A stretch of DNA of 64,000 bases from JAHRVQ01 sp051278195 (GTDB lineage Bacteria > Pseudomonadota > Gammaproteobacteria > Pseudomonadales > Azotimanducaceae): assembly GCA_051278195.1 (NCBI GenBank), contig JBNMQM010000014.1:16219-80218 (forward strand), read 5' to 3'. The first letter of the stretch is position 1; each line of letters starts with the position of its first letter. The translations under genes and the position numbers were made by a program. A model generated the notes under the pieces. The model was not told the DNA's origin. It made no database searches and saw nothing but the letters and a program-made list of their open reading frames with translations. This document shows positions 28,464-36,466 of the stretch, piece after piece.

Positions 28464-29139
28464 GCGCCTATTATTGGTGGAAGACGAAGGTAAACTGCGA
28501 GAGCAATTGCAGGATATTTTGGAGCGCCACGAGTACACCGTAGATCAGGCGTCTGATGGCATGGAAGGCCTGTATCTGGCACAAAAATTTTCCTTTGATG
28601 TCGCGGTTATTGATCTCGGTTTGCCGAAAGTGCCTGGCCTCGAAATCGTCAAGAAAATTCGTGAAGAGGGTCGTGAGTATCCTATTTTGATACTGACAGC
28701 GAGAGCCGACTGGCAGGACAAAGTTGACGGTCTGGCGGCCGGCGCCGACGACTACCTGGTAAAGCCTTTTCATGTTCAAGAATTATTGGCGCGATTGGAC
28801 GCTTTGATTCGACGGGCATCAGGGAAATTGACTCCGTTGCTGGTCTGCGGCCCGATCCAAATGGATATGCGAGGTAAGCGGGTGACAGTCGACGAAGGCA
28901 ATATTGATCTAACCGCCTTCGAATACAATCTTTTGCATTATTTGATGCAACGCCCCGGAGAAGTTGTGTCTAAGACGGAGCTGACAGAACACCTTTATGA
29001 GCAAGACTTTGATCGCGACAGTAATGTGATTGAGGTCTTCGTCGGTCGTTTAAGAAAGAAGCTTGACCCGACGAACAAGCTGAAACCAATCGAGACAGTC
29101 CGTGGTCAGGGTTATCGATTCATGCTGTCTGCACCCTGA
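28456..29139 (+). CDS. OmpR/PhoP-family response regulator
   Basis: 227 residues from the ATG at 28456 (MSKRLLLVEDEGKL). The receiver domain has the acidic pair near 10-11, the phospho-acceptor Asp53 in VIDLGLP and Lys103 in YLVKPF. The C-terminal winged helix (about 130-225) contains LTAFEYNLLHYLM and the recognition region SNVIEVFVGRLRKKL, ending GQGYRF. It is PhoP-like in overall sequence. It is co-transcribed with the sensor kinase that follows four bases later. Target promoters are not visible. Confidence 0.95.
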   Translation: MSKRLLLVEDEGKLREQLQDILERHEYTVDQASDGMEGLYLAQKFSFDVAVIDLGLPKVPGLEIVKKIREEGREYPILILTARADWQDKVDGLAAGADDYLVKPFHVQELLARLDALIRRASGKLTPLLVCGPIQMDMRGKRVTVDEGNIDLTAFEYNLLHYLMQRPGEVVSKTELTEHLYEQDFDRDSNVIEVFVGRLRKKLDPTNKLKPIETVRGQGYRFMLSAP

Positions 29140-29142
29140 TCT

Positions 29143-30498
29143 GTGAGTAAATCTTTCTCTTTACGGGGTCGAATATTATGGTCGGCGGCTCTCGTGTTGT
29201 TTGTTTTCCTCGGTTTGATGGGGCTGGTATTAGATCAAGCGTTCCAGCGCACTGCTGAACAAAGTGTCGAAGAGAAACTGCGCATTCAAATATATGGGTT
29301 GCTATCGGTAACCGACGTGAACGGCGGCGAGCTGTTATTGCCGGAAGCATTGCAGGAGCCGCGCTTTAACAATCCCGGTTCTGGTTTGTTTGCTTTTGTA
29401 CGCAACAACGATGGTCAGGAATTGTGGCGCAGTCCATCAGCTATCACCCTGGACTTTTCTCCGGAGCAAACTCAATCGCAGTACATGGCACTTGCGCCAG
29501 GTCAGGATCGATTTGCAAGAATGGTCGATCAGGATGTCTTTTATCTTGCCTACAAGATTCTTTGGTTAGGTGCCGGTGATGAATCACTTGAGTTTGTGTT
29601 TGTCGTGATGGAATCCATAGACGGCTACCAGAGCCAGCTAAACAGTTTTCGTAATAACCTATGGGGTTGGTTAGTCCTGGTGGGTTTTGTTTTGATCGCG
29701 GTTCAAGGTTTGGTGATGAATTGGGGGTTAAAGCCGCTGGGCTCGCTCGCTGAAGATCTTGCTGCGATTGAGAGCGGAGGCCAGGAAGGGCTTAGTGGCG
29801 CTTATCCTGACGAGCTGACAGGCGTGACACGAAATCTCAATATTCTAATATCCAGTGAGCGCACTCAGAGAGAAAAGTATCGTACGACGATGGCGGATCT
29901 GGCGCACAGCATCAAAACGCCGTTAGCTATTCTAAAGGGAAGTGCTTCACAGCTCGAAACGGGAGCTCCTCTGCCCGAGGTTCGTCAGACTATTGATGAG
30001 CAGGTCGACCGAATGGATGAAATTGTGGCCTATCAATTGGAGCGAGCAATGAGTGATGCTTCCAGCTTGATAAAGCGTGCCATTGATGTGGTGCCGGTCA
30101 CAGAACGTCTTGTGGTAGCGATGGCTAAGGTCTATCCAGATACAACGGTCGAGCTGGTGCAACAAGACTGCACATTTTTTGGTGATGAGCGAGACCTAAT
30201 GGAACTGTTGGGTAACCTCGTGGACAATGCGTGCAAGTATGGGCAAGCGCATGTTGTGATTCATGTGGGTGAATCCGACAGTCATGGTCTTTTAATGGTG
30301 GTTGAAGATGATGGCACTGGTATACCGCTTATCAGGCGTAGCGAGGTGTTGCAGCGGGGCGCTCGGCTTGATTCTAAGCCTGTTGGGCAAGGTATTGGCT
30401 TGGCGGTTGTGACAGAAATTACGGCGCGCTATCAGGGGCATATTCAGATATCAGATAGTGAATTGGGTGGCGCTCGCGTCAGTGTCCAGTTTGGTTAG
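29143..30498 (+). CDS. Sensor histidine kinase (PhoQ-like)
   Basis: 451 residues, GTG start. A first membrane helix (about 10-30), a periplasmic sensor domain (about 30-170) and a second helix (about 175-195, WGWLVLVGFVLIAVQGLV) are followed by a HAMP-like linker. The phospho-acceptor His255 lies in LAHSIKTPLAILKG. The HATPase domain has GNLVDNACKYG, VVEDDGTGIP and VGQGIGLAVV. It should phosphorylate the adjacent regulator in response to an envelope or ion signal. The arrangement resembles PhoPQ, but the ligand is not deducible. A short 15-base repeat follows the stop. Confidence 0.94.
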   Translation: MSKSFSLRGRILWSAALVLFVFLGLMGLVLDQAFQRTAEQSVEEKLRIQIYGLLSVTDVNGGELLLPEALQEPRFNNPGSGLFAFVRNNDGQELWRSPSAITLDFSPEQTQSQYMALAPGQDRFARMVDQDVFYLAYKILWLGAGDESLEFVFVVMESIDGYQSQLNSFRNNLWGWLVLVGFVLIAVQGLVMNWGLKPLGSLAEDLAAIESGGQEGLSGAYPDELTGVTRNLNILISSERTQREKYRTTMADLAHSIKTPLAILKGSASQLETGAPLPEVRQTIDEQVDRMDEIVAYQLERAMSDASSLIKRAIDVVPVTERLVVAMAKVYPDTTVELVQQDCTFFGDERDLMELLGNLVDNACKYGQAHVVIHVGESDSHGLLMVVEDDGTGIPLIRRSEVLQRGARLDSKPVGQGIGLAVVTEITARYQGHIQISDSELGGARVSVQFG

Positions 30499-30522
30499 CG
30501 GCACAGTTAGTAGCGGCAGATT
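30496..30522. repeat. 15-base duplication at the sensor kinase stop codon
   Basis: TAGCGGCACAGTTAG (30496-30510) is followed by TAGCGGCAGATTTTT from 30511. Both copies open with TAG and share TAGCGGCA. It is the weakest member of the gene-end repeat group because only two copies are visible. Confidence 0.55.
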
Positions 30523-30658
30523 TTTCCATCCGAATCAGTCGTCCTGCTTCAAAAGTGAGCGCGTCCTAGTAGCCGCTCTGGAGTTTGATATCGCCTTTTT
30601 CTACCAGATAAATGCCGCAGCGGAGGGCCAAGCCAGGTGACGCGATTGTCAGTAACCA

Positions 30659-30694
30659 CAGCCCTAACTACAGCCCTAACTACAGCCCTAACAA
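30659..30694. repeat. 12-base tandem array at the 3' end of the DUF349 gene
   Basis: Plus-strand units are CAGCCCTAACTA (30659-30670), CAGCCCTAACTA (30671-30682) and CAGCCCTAACAA (30683-30694). Read on the minus strand, in the direction of the DUF349 gene, the units are TTGTTAGGGCTG then TAGTTAGGGCTG twice, so TAG occurs repeatedly. The array begins eight bases after the DUF349 stop codon. Confidence 0.85.
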
Positions 30695-30702
30695 CGGGCG
30701 CT

Positions 30703-33345
30703 TCAAATAGGCAGTCCCAATTTGATAGCGATCTTTTCAAACCTTGGCGATAGGTCGGCTGCTTTGCTCTTGGTCGAAAACCACTCTGTGAGTAGCCCTT
30801 GGACTTGTTCTTGTTCGCTGCGAGTTTCTTTCTGACCCAGTGATAACTCTCGATTCAGACGTTCTACCTGGTAGCCCATCCGAGCTTGTTGGCTAGATTC
30901 CGGCGAGGGAAGCTCTGCCAATATTTCGAGTCGGATGATTAGCAGTCCCTGTTCTTCAGCGGCTCGTTCGCAACGGTCACTCAATGCCTTTGTTAGATTT
31001 GCATCAAGCTGAACATCACCTTGTAGTCCTGCATCTAGCTCCACCTCGCTGATGTCGCCGGCGTCGAATCGATCGAGTAGCTGGCAACGACGTTGATAGT
31101 CTTGAAACATTTGCTGCTGATTTGCCAGAGCTTGATGCTTGAGTAACTGTTCTGCCTTCTTGATGAGCTTTGAAGCTTCTGTCTGTAGAGAACGTTGGTC
31201 TTTATCCATAGGAATGGCGCCGCTTTCTTTACGAAATGCTGCGATATCACCTCGGTTGAGCATCTGATCACTATCGAGCTGTTGGCTAAAAGCGTTGCAG
31301 AGGTCGCGAAACTGCTGTGCTGTTTCTTTTGCTGCACTCTTTGCGGCAGTTTGCCCTTCGTCGCGGCGCGTGAACACTGCGTCGCATTGGGTACGAAAAG
31401 CCTTCCACAGTTTCTGATCTTGGCGTCGATCCGTGATACCAATCGACTTCCAATTTTGCTGTGCGGACTTGGCTCGATTCACCAAATCGTTGATACCTGC
31501 TTCCTGCTCCAAGAGATCAGTGATTTCCTGGATGAGTGCACTTTTCTTTTCGGCATTGCCAGTCTGTTCTGCTCTTATTCGAGCTTGAACTGGCTGAAGT
31601 GCCTCGTCGAAACGTTTATCGATCGTTTTGATATCTTTGCGTGGGACGTTCGCATACTGTCGCCACTCGGTTTTGGCCCGCTGAATAATATCGGCCATTG
31701 ATTTCCAATCGGTTTGTGACCAGTCATGTTCGCTGTTGATTAATTCTAGAGAAACGCAGATTTTTTCGCGCTCTTGTAGATTAAGTTTGCGAGTTTGTTC
31801 TTGCTCATTGAAGAATTCAGCACAAGGTGCAAAGGCCTGATCACCGAGTTTCTTGAACTTGCTCCAAGACTTTTGCGCAGGCCTGCTGTCCGATGAACCT
31901 AATTTTTTCCATTCGTCCTGCAGCTCTTTTATCGCCCGAGCTTTTTCAGGTGGTGCGATGCTTGCGTCTTCTGCTAGCAGCTTCATCTTTTCGCACAATT
32001 CTTCTCGTTTTGGCTGAGTTGCGAAACCCTGCCAATCCTTGAGTTCCTGTAGTTTGGACTGTAGCTGCTGAATATTTGTGCTTTGAGCACTGTCAGGACG
32101 AATTGTTTCTACAAGTTTCGATACTTTAGCGCTGGCACGGTTTGCAGCTTTGATATGTCCGGCAGTCACTTCGGTGTCGAGCTTATCGACAGCAGCCTGA
32201 ATTTCGTTATGTTGTGCGAGTTGCTCGGCAGCGACCTTGGCTTTATCTGTTATGACCTGTTCAATCTGTTGCGTGGCCGAGTCGAAATCTTCTGGTTTTG
32301 GAAATGCTTCTGGCCAGTTTAGGCTAGCCAATTGTGATTTAAACTGATCCAGAGCCAGGTTTTTTCCGCTGCTAAGCAGCGACTGCCAACGGCGTTCTGC
32401 GTTGACCAATTCAGTAAGGTCATTGGTGTGTTGGTGACGAAGTTGTGTCTCCGTTTCAGGCCAATCGTTGGCTATTTCTGAGAGTGTCTTTTGCAGGTGA
32501 GCAACCTTGGGAGTGCCAGTGCATTCTGAACGCAGAGCTTCACAGCGTGCAACGAGAGCATTCACCGCTTCTCTGATGAGTTCAGCCGGATCGGGTATTG
32601 CAGCCGCTTTTTCTTCGCACTGTTCGATTAAACCCATGATCACCGGTTTGAATGTTTCCGCTGGTGGCTGACCATCGATTTGGTGCCACTCATGTCTTAA
32701 TGCGTCTATGCGCCTTGTGTAATCTGGATTGTGCGCAGCGTTCAGTAATGTTGTGAGCTTGTCCTGAACCGCTTGCATGGTAAATTCGCTTGCCTTGAGT
32801 TCCTCACGAGAATGATTCAAGACCTGCAATTTGCTTTTGGCAATGCGGGCAACATTTTTATCGCGATCAAAAAAGTGCTGTTGTACTTTTAGTAATATCG
32901 TTTCTTCTTCTAAGCGTGCGACGCAGTGTTGATGAACGCGGCTCAAATTGTCAGCAAACAATATTTCGCCAAGCTCCGCGTCCCCACTAATTAATTCGGT
33001 GGCACGAAGCCGAAAGTCTTCAGCGGGAGCATGCATCGCAATTGCTTTGAGAAGATGTGACGGTAAGTCCGCCGAGACCACATCGAGATGTTGTAAATCG
33101 GTTCCAACCACAATTGCCCAGCGAGTGGCCGCTTCGTTGCTGATGGAAGACGTTTCCGTCGTTAGGCTCAGTAATGTATCGGTGTCATCGATCAGCCCCA
33201 GAGCAGCTTGTCTGACGTCTTTGTCAGCGTCGTCTTTAGCAAGCTGCGTGAGAACTTCGAGGGCGAGTTTGCCCGATAGTACGCTTTGCAAGCGGACTTT
33301 CGGGTCATTATGTTGCCATTTGGGCGATAGTGGATTTATTTTCAT
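30703..33345 (-). CDS. DUF349 repeat protein
   Basis: 880 residues, predominantly helical, with repeated DUF349 modules. Conserved Trp-containing helices recur (LRHEWHQIDGQ, LQDEWKKLGSS, AKTEWRQYANVPRKD, AQQNWKSIGITDRRQDQKLWKAFRTQCDAVF). The N-terminal 200 residues have HEAT-like character (LTQLAKDDADKDVRQAAL). Family members are large cytoplasmic proteins of unclear function found across gammaproteobacteria. There is no signal peptide or catalytic motif. It is convergent with the sensor kinase. The start is taken at the first Met, without a clear ribosome-binding site. Confidence 0.88.
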   Translation of the reverse strand: MKINPLSPKWQHNDPKVRLQSVLSGKLALEVLTQLAKDDADKDVRQAALGLIDDTDTLLSLTTETSSISNEAATRWAIVVGTDLQHLDVVSADLPSHLLKAIAMHAPAEDFRLRATELISGDAELGEILFADNLSRVHQHCVARLEEETILLKVQQHFFDRDKNVARIAKSKLQVLNHSREELKASEFTMQAVQDKLTTLLNAAHNPDYTRRIDALRHEWHQIDGQPPAETFKPVIMGLIEQCEEKAAAIPDPAELIREAVNALVARCEALRSECTGTPKVAHLQKTLSEIANDWPETETQLRHQHTNDLTELVNAERRWQSLLSSGKNLALDQFKSQLASLNWPEAFPKPEDFDSATQQIEQVITDKAKVAAEQLAQHNEIQAAVDKLDTEVTAGHIKAANRASAKVSKLVETIRPDSAQSTNIQQLQSKLQELKDWQGFATQPKREELCEKMKLLAEDASIAPPEKARAIKELQDEWKKLGSSDSRPAQKSWSKFKKLGDQAFAPCAEFFNEQEQTRKLNLQEREKICVSLELINSEHDWSQTDWKSMADIIQRAKTEWRQYANVPRKDIKTIDKRFDEALQPVQARIRAEQTGNAEKKSALIQEITDLLEQEAGINDLVNRAKSAQQNWKSIGITDRRQDQKLWKAFRTQCDAVFTRRDEGQTAAKSAAKETAQQFRDLCNAFSQQLDSDQMLNRGDIAAFRKESGAIPMDKDQRSLQTEASKLIKKAEQLLKHQALANQQQMFQDYQRRCQLLDRFDAGDISEVELDAGLQGDVQLDANLTKALSDRCERAAEEQGLLIIRLEILAELPSPESSQQARMGYQVERLNRELSLGQKETRSEQEQVQGLLTEWFSTKSKAADLSPRFEKIAIKLGLPI

Positions 33346-33400
33346 GCCAATATTCAGGACAGGTGTTTGCCCGATAACCTTTCATGAGAGGGTGAGCGGA

Positions 33401-33640
33401 TCAGAGTTTATTATGAGATCCGTCGCAGAGCGGTTGCCCTGCTGTCAGTTTACAGCCGCAGAAGTATACAGTTTTACTCTCTGTTGCCTCAAATTTAGTA
33501 GGCTCAAATTCAGTGCCATTATGCGAACCGTCACAAAGTGGTTGTTTGGCACTCTTGCCGCAAGCACACCAGAAGTAGTTTTTGCCTTCTATAACGTCAA
33601 GGGCATAGGGTGATTTTTGGGGCATATCAGGTGTAGCCAT
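33401..33640 (-). CDS. CDGSH iron-sulfur domain protein (two motifs)
   Basis: 79 residues. Two CDGSH motifs are complete: CACGKSAKQPLCDGSH (about 25-40) and CGCKLTAGQPLCDGSH (about 61-76). Each has the C-x-C-x(n)-C-x3-H ligand set for one 2Fe-2S cluster. Such compact tandem proteins are relatives of mitoNEET/MiNT and are thought to act in iron-sulfur transfer or redox. The gene lies 55 bases downstream of the DUF349 start on the same strand and is divergent from the acyl-CoA dehydrogenase. Confidence 0.93.
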   Translation of the reverse strand: MATPDMPQKSPYALDVIEGKNYFWCACGKSAKQPLCDGSHNGTEFEPTKFEATESKTVYFCGCKLTAGQPLCDGSHNKL

Positions 33641-33756
33641 GGAATATCTCCAATTTTCGAATCAGCGGCATTTAAGCCCTATTGTTGGTGCAATAGCAAT
33701 GTTGAAATACCCGGTACTACCCAATATCATCGGGAACTTAAATTTGAGGCTTAATC

Positions 33757-34872
33757 ATGGACTTTTCTTTCTCTGACGAACAATCGATGCTCGTCGACAG
33801 TGTGCAGCGATTTATTCAGAACGACTACGGTTTTGATGCACGACAAAAGCTCATCAGTACCGATGAGGGGTTTTCTCCTGCCAACTGGAAAAGCTTCGCT
33901 GACTTGGGGTGGCTGGCATTGCCTTTTTCTGAAGAGCTAGGTGGGTTTGGTGGCGGTCCAGTCGATACCATGATTTTGATGGAAGAATTTGGCAAAGGTC
34001 TGGTGGTCGAGCCCTATCTCACGACGATACTGCTGGCGGGAAAATGCCTTGAGCATGTTGGTGGTCAGGCAGACCTGATCTCAGAGATTATTGCTGGTGA
34101 GAAGCTAGGGGCATTGGCGTTTGTTGAGTCCCAGGCCAGGTTTAATCTCTCTGATATCAAGACCACTGCTGCCGAGTCTGGCGGTAGTTACAATATCACT
34201 GGCGCTAAGGGCGTGGTGTTGGGTGGACCGACGGCTGATTTCTTTGTCGTTCCGGCGCGCACCAGCGGTGAACAAAGAGACACGACGGGTATCAGTTTGT
34301 TTTTGGTGAGCAAGGGCGCTGCAGGTTTGAGTCAGCGTGATTACGCGACTGTAGACGGCCATCGTGCTTCTGAATTGGTGTTAGATAACGTCGCAGGCGA
34401 ACTGCTAGGCACGCTAGACGAGGGTTTTGCGGTGCTCGAAAGAGTGACAGACGAGGCAATCATTGCAATCGGTGCCGAGGCGGTTGGCGCTATGGAAGTG
34501 ATGTACAAAACCACTGTGGAATACTGTAAAAACCGCGAACAATTCGGTCAGCCAATTGGTAAATTCCAGGTATTGCAGCATCGTATGGTGGATATGTTTG
34601 TTGAGCATGAGCAAACCAAGTCTCTGCTTTATATGGCTGCCATGCGGCTCAGCGAAGAATACGGAACCGCTGCAAAAAAGGCCGTTTCAGGCTTAAAAGT
34701 TCAAGTTTGTAAGGGCGGCAAGTTTGTTGGCCAGAGTGCTATCCAGTTGCACGGTGGTATGGGCATGACGGAAGAAATGAGCGTCGGTCATTACTTTAAA
34801 CGCGTCACGGTGCTAGAAACCCTATTCGGCAATGGGGACTACCATCTGAAGAAATACGCGCAGGTCGCCTGA
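33757..34872 (+). CDS. Acyl-CoA dehydrogenase
   Basis: 371 residues of the flavin acyl-CoA dehydrogenase family. The N-terminal helical domain starts MDFSFSDEQSMLVDSVQRF, a mid beta domain follows, and the C-terminal helical domain carries EYCKNREQFGQPIGKFQVLQHRMVDM and QLHGGMGMTEEMSVGHYFKR. It catalyses alpha,beta-dehydrogenation of a CoA thioester, passing electrons to ETF. The chain length is unknown. Its stop overlaps the start of the alpha/beta hydrolase (TGATG), so the two probably serve the same catabolic route. GAGG precedes the ATG. Confidence 0.93.
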   Translation: MDFSFSDEQSMLVDSVQRFIQNDYGFDARQKLISTDEGFSPANWKSFADLGWLALPFSEELGGFGGGPVDTMILMEEFGKGLVVEPYLTTILLAGKCLEHVGGQADLISEIIAGEKLGALAFVESQARFNLSDIKTTAAESGGSYNITGAKGVVLGGPTADFFVVPARTSGEQRDTTGISLFLVSKGAAGLSQRDYATVDGHRASELVLDNVAGELLGTLDEGFAVLERVTDEAIIAIGAEAVGAMEVMYKTTVEYCKNREQFGQPIGKFQVLQHRMVDMFVEHEQTKSLLYMAAMRLSEEYGTAAKKAVSGLKVQVCKGGKFVGQSAIQLHGGMGMTEEMSVGHYFKRVTVLETLFGNGDYHLKKYAQVA

Positions 34873-35732
34873 TGAGTGATACGCCGGATTGGTTCTGGGC
34901 AGCCGTTGAGGACACACCTGATGCTTCGAACATTGAGGTTGAAGACTGCGATATCAATTATTTGACCTGGAGCCAAACCGGTAGTCCCGGTTTGCTGTTT
35001 GTTCACGGTCATAATGCGCACGCCCATTGGTGGGATTTTATAGCGCCAGCATTTAAAGCAAACCATCAAACGGTTGCGCTTGATCTATCCGGTATGGGTG
35101 ACAGTGATCATCGCGACGCCTATTCAAATGATACCTACGTGAAAGAAATCGTGGCGGTTGCTGATGCGGCCAAGCTGCCGAAGGATAGTATTTTGATTGC
35201 CCATAGTTTTGGCGGTATGCAGGCGATTCGAGCCATGGCCCAGCATCCAGATCGGTTTAAAGGTTTAATCCTGGTTGATTCCGGTGTTCGTCACCCAGAT
35301 GACATCAAAGAACGTGAACCGCAGCTTGAGCGGTCAAGCCGTCCCAAAGTTTATCCAGAGCGTGACATTGCAATTGCCAGGTTCCGACTGCAACCCCCCC
35401 AGACTTGCGAGAATCAGTATCTGGTGGACCATATCGCGCGCACATCTGTGGAACATGATGAGGGTTGGGTTTGGAAGTTTGATGAAGAGTTGGGTTCACG
35501 GATGACCATGAACGGTGATCTGGAAACTGACCTCAAAGCAATCAAAGGCAAACTATGTCTCATCTACGGCGAAAACAGTGAGAGCTTCAAGCCTCGCAGC
35601 GCCGAATATATGAAAGAGCTGATGCCTGATATGACGCTGATTGAACTCAAAGACGCCCAGCATCATCTGTTTCTTGATCAACCTCTCGCGTTCATCGAAG
35701 CCGTTAAAGAGACGCTTTCTGACTGGTCTTAA
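34872..35732 (+). CDS. Alpha/beta hydrolase (paralogue of the protein at 14849)
   Basis: 286 residues, no signal peptide. The oxyanion region is VHGHNAHAHWW (44-54), the nucleophile elbow is AHSFGG with Ser112, and the catalytic His candidate lies in AQHHLFLDQP near the C-terminus. It overlaps the acyl-CoA dehydrogenase by one base, implying a coupled role such as ester or thioester cleavage in the same pathway. Strong similarity to the hydrolase at 14849 marks a duplicated family. Substrate unknown. Confidence 0.9.
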   Translation: MSDTPDWFWAAVEDTPDASNIEVEDCDINYLTWSQTGSPGLLFVHGHNAHAHWWDFIAPAFKANHQTVALDLSGMGDSDHRDAYSNDTYVKEIVAVADAAKLPKDSILIAHSFGGMQAIRAMAQHPDRFKGLILVDSGVRHPDDIKEREPQLERSSRPKVYPERDIAIARFRLQPPQTCENQYLVDHIARTSVEHDEGWVWKFDEELGSRMTMNGDLETDLKAIKGKLCLIYGENSESFKPRSAEYMKELMPDMTLIELKDAQHHLFLDQPLAFIEAVKETLSDWS

Positions 35733-35749
35733 GTCCCTCTATTGTCGCT

Positions 35750-35783
35750 TAGAACCCCTGAACCCCTGAACCCTTGAACCCGC
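35750..35783. repeat. 8-base tandem array with TGA in each unit
   Basis: TAGAACCCC at 35750 is followed by TGAACCCC (35759), TGAACCCT (35767) and TGAACCCG (35775). Period eight places TGA in all three frames, 18-45 bases after the stop of the alpha/beta hydrolase gene. Confidence 0.75.
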
Positions 35784-36283
35784 GCTGATCCGGGTACTCC
35801 GCTCCTCCGCTGCTGGCACCCCTCCGGGGTTCCCTTGCTGCCCCCGCGAGCCTAAGGTCTCGTTCCTCTGCCGCGGTGCTAACGCTTTGATGCTACGGAT
35901 CGAAATACCCGAACCACCGCTACTAAATTTGAAACATCCAATATTCTTATAGTCTTTCACGTTATGGATACGGGTAGCTAAATTGAGGATGTCAGCTGTT
36001 TGTTTACGTAACATCAAGGCTTGTGCCGACCGGAGGAGCGAGGGGGACGCCTAGTCACCTAAGGCTCGCGGGGGATCGAGCGGGACGCGCAGTCAGTAGC
36101 CCAGAGGGCCGCAAGACAGTGGAGTAAACGAATGGCTGATATCCGGTGCCATCGCGTTAATGCTGCCGATTGGAGTCAACAAATCATCCGCAGATTAGGT
36201 GATAAGCTAGATCAATGTGGTCTCAGGTGTTCTCAGCTCAAAAGTATGAGCCTTCACGTTTACATTCCGACTAAGTTCGCCAT
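35784..36283. other. GC-rich spacer with inverted repeat, possible RNA or mobile remnant
   Basis: No convincing gene. CCCCCGCGAGCCTAAGG (35841-35857) reappears inverted with one mismatch at 36058-36074. CGGAGGAGCG (36031-36040) also has an inverted partner near 35797-35806. The right part has an internal imperfect direct repeat (GAGGGGGACGCCTAGTC and GAGCGGGACGCGCAGTC). A 92-residue minus frame (35739-36017) and a 64-residue plus frame (36132-36326) exist but look incidental. A strong terminator follows at 36284. The segment could be a MITE-like remnant or a structured RNA gene. Confidence 0.4.
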
Positions 36284-36312
36284 AAAAAAAGGGGCCATGC
36301 GGCCCCTTTTTT
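36284..36312. terminator. Strong bidirectional rho-independent terminator
   Basis: A7 (36284-36290), GGGGCC (36291-36296), loop ATGC, GGCCCC (36301-36306), T6 (36307-36312). The A tract and T tract on either side make it functional in both directions. It could end a plus-strand transcript from the preceding spacer and also the minus-strand thiolase transcript. Confidence 0.85.
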
Positions 36313-36331
36313 ATTTGCTGTGTTAGCAGAA

Positions 36332-36466
36332 TTTAGCAGGCTTCGAACTAGTTGTGGTTTCGCGTAGCGAAACGCAACCGCCACAGACTATTTAGCAGGC
36401 TTCGAACTAGTTGTGGCTTCGCGTAGCGAAACGCAACCGCCACAGACTATTTAGCAGGCTTCGAAC
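36332..36466. repeat. 59-base tandem repeat duplicating the thiolase 3' end
   Basis: Units start at 36332, 36391 and 36450. Each begins, in plus-strand reading, with TTTAGCAGGCTTCGAAC, which is the complement of the last codons and TAA stop of the thiolase gene. The first two units continue with a nested hairpin, TGTGG TTTCGC GTA GCGAAA ... CCACA (copy 2 has one T to C change in the stem). The third, partial unit is the gene end itself. The gene tail with its stop and following stem was therefore duplicated twice downstream. Confidence 0.92.

Noticed and set aside
30659..30694. Telomere-like or origin-iteron reading of the CCCTAA-containing repeat
   Set aside because: Only three units exist, in a gap between convergent genes, with no replication initiator gene or AT-rich unwinding region nearby.
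35739..36017. 92-residue minus-strand frame in the repeat-rich spacer
   Set aside because: Its second half is the translation of low-complexity and repeat DNA (the 8-base array), and no ribosome-binding site or family is visible. The first 50 residues cannot be excluded as a tiny gene.
36132..36326. 64-residue plus-strand frame
   Set aside because: It runs through the strong terminator stem at 36284-36312, so the full frame is unlikely to be translated from a terminated transcript.
36332..36466. CRISPR-like reading of the 59-base repeats
   Set aside because: Units are contiguous without unique spacers and derive from the neighbouring gene's 3' end, so this is a tandem duplication.
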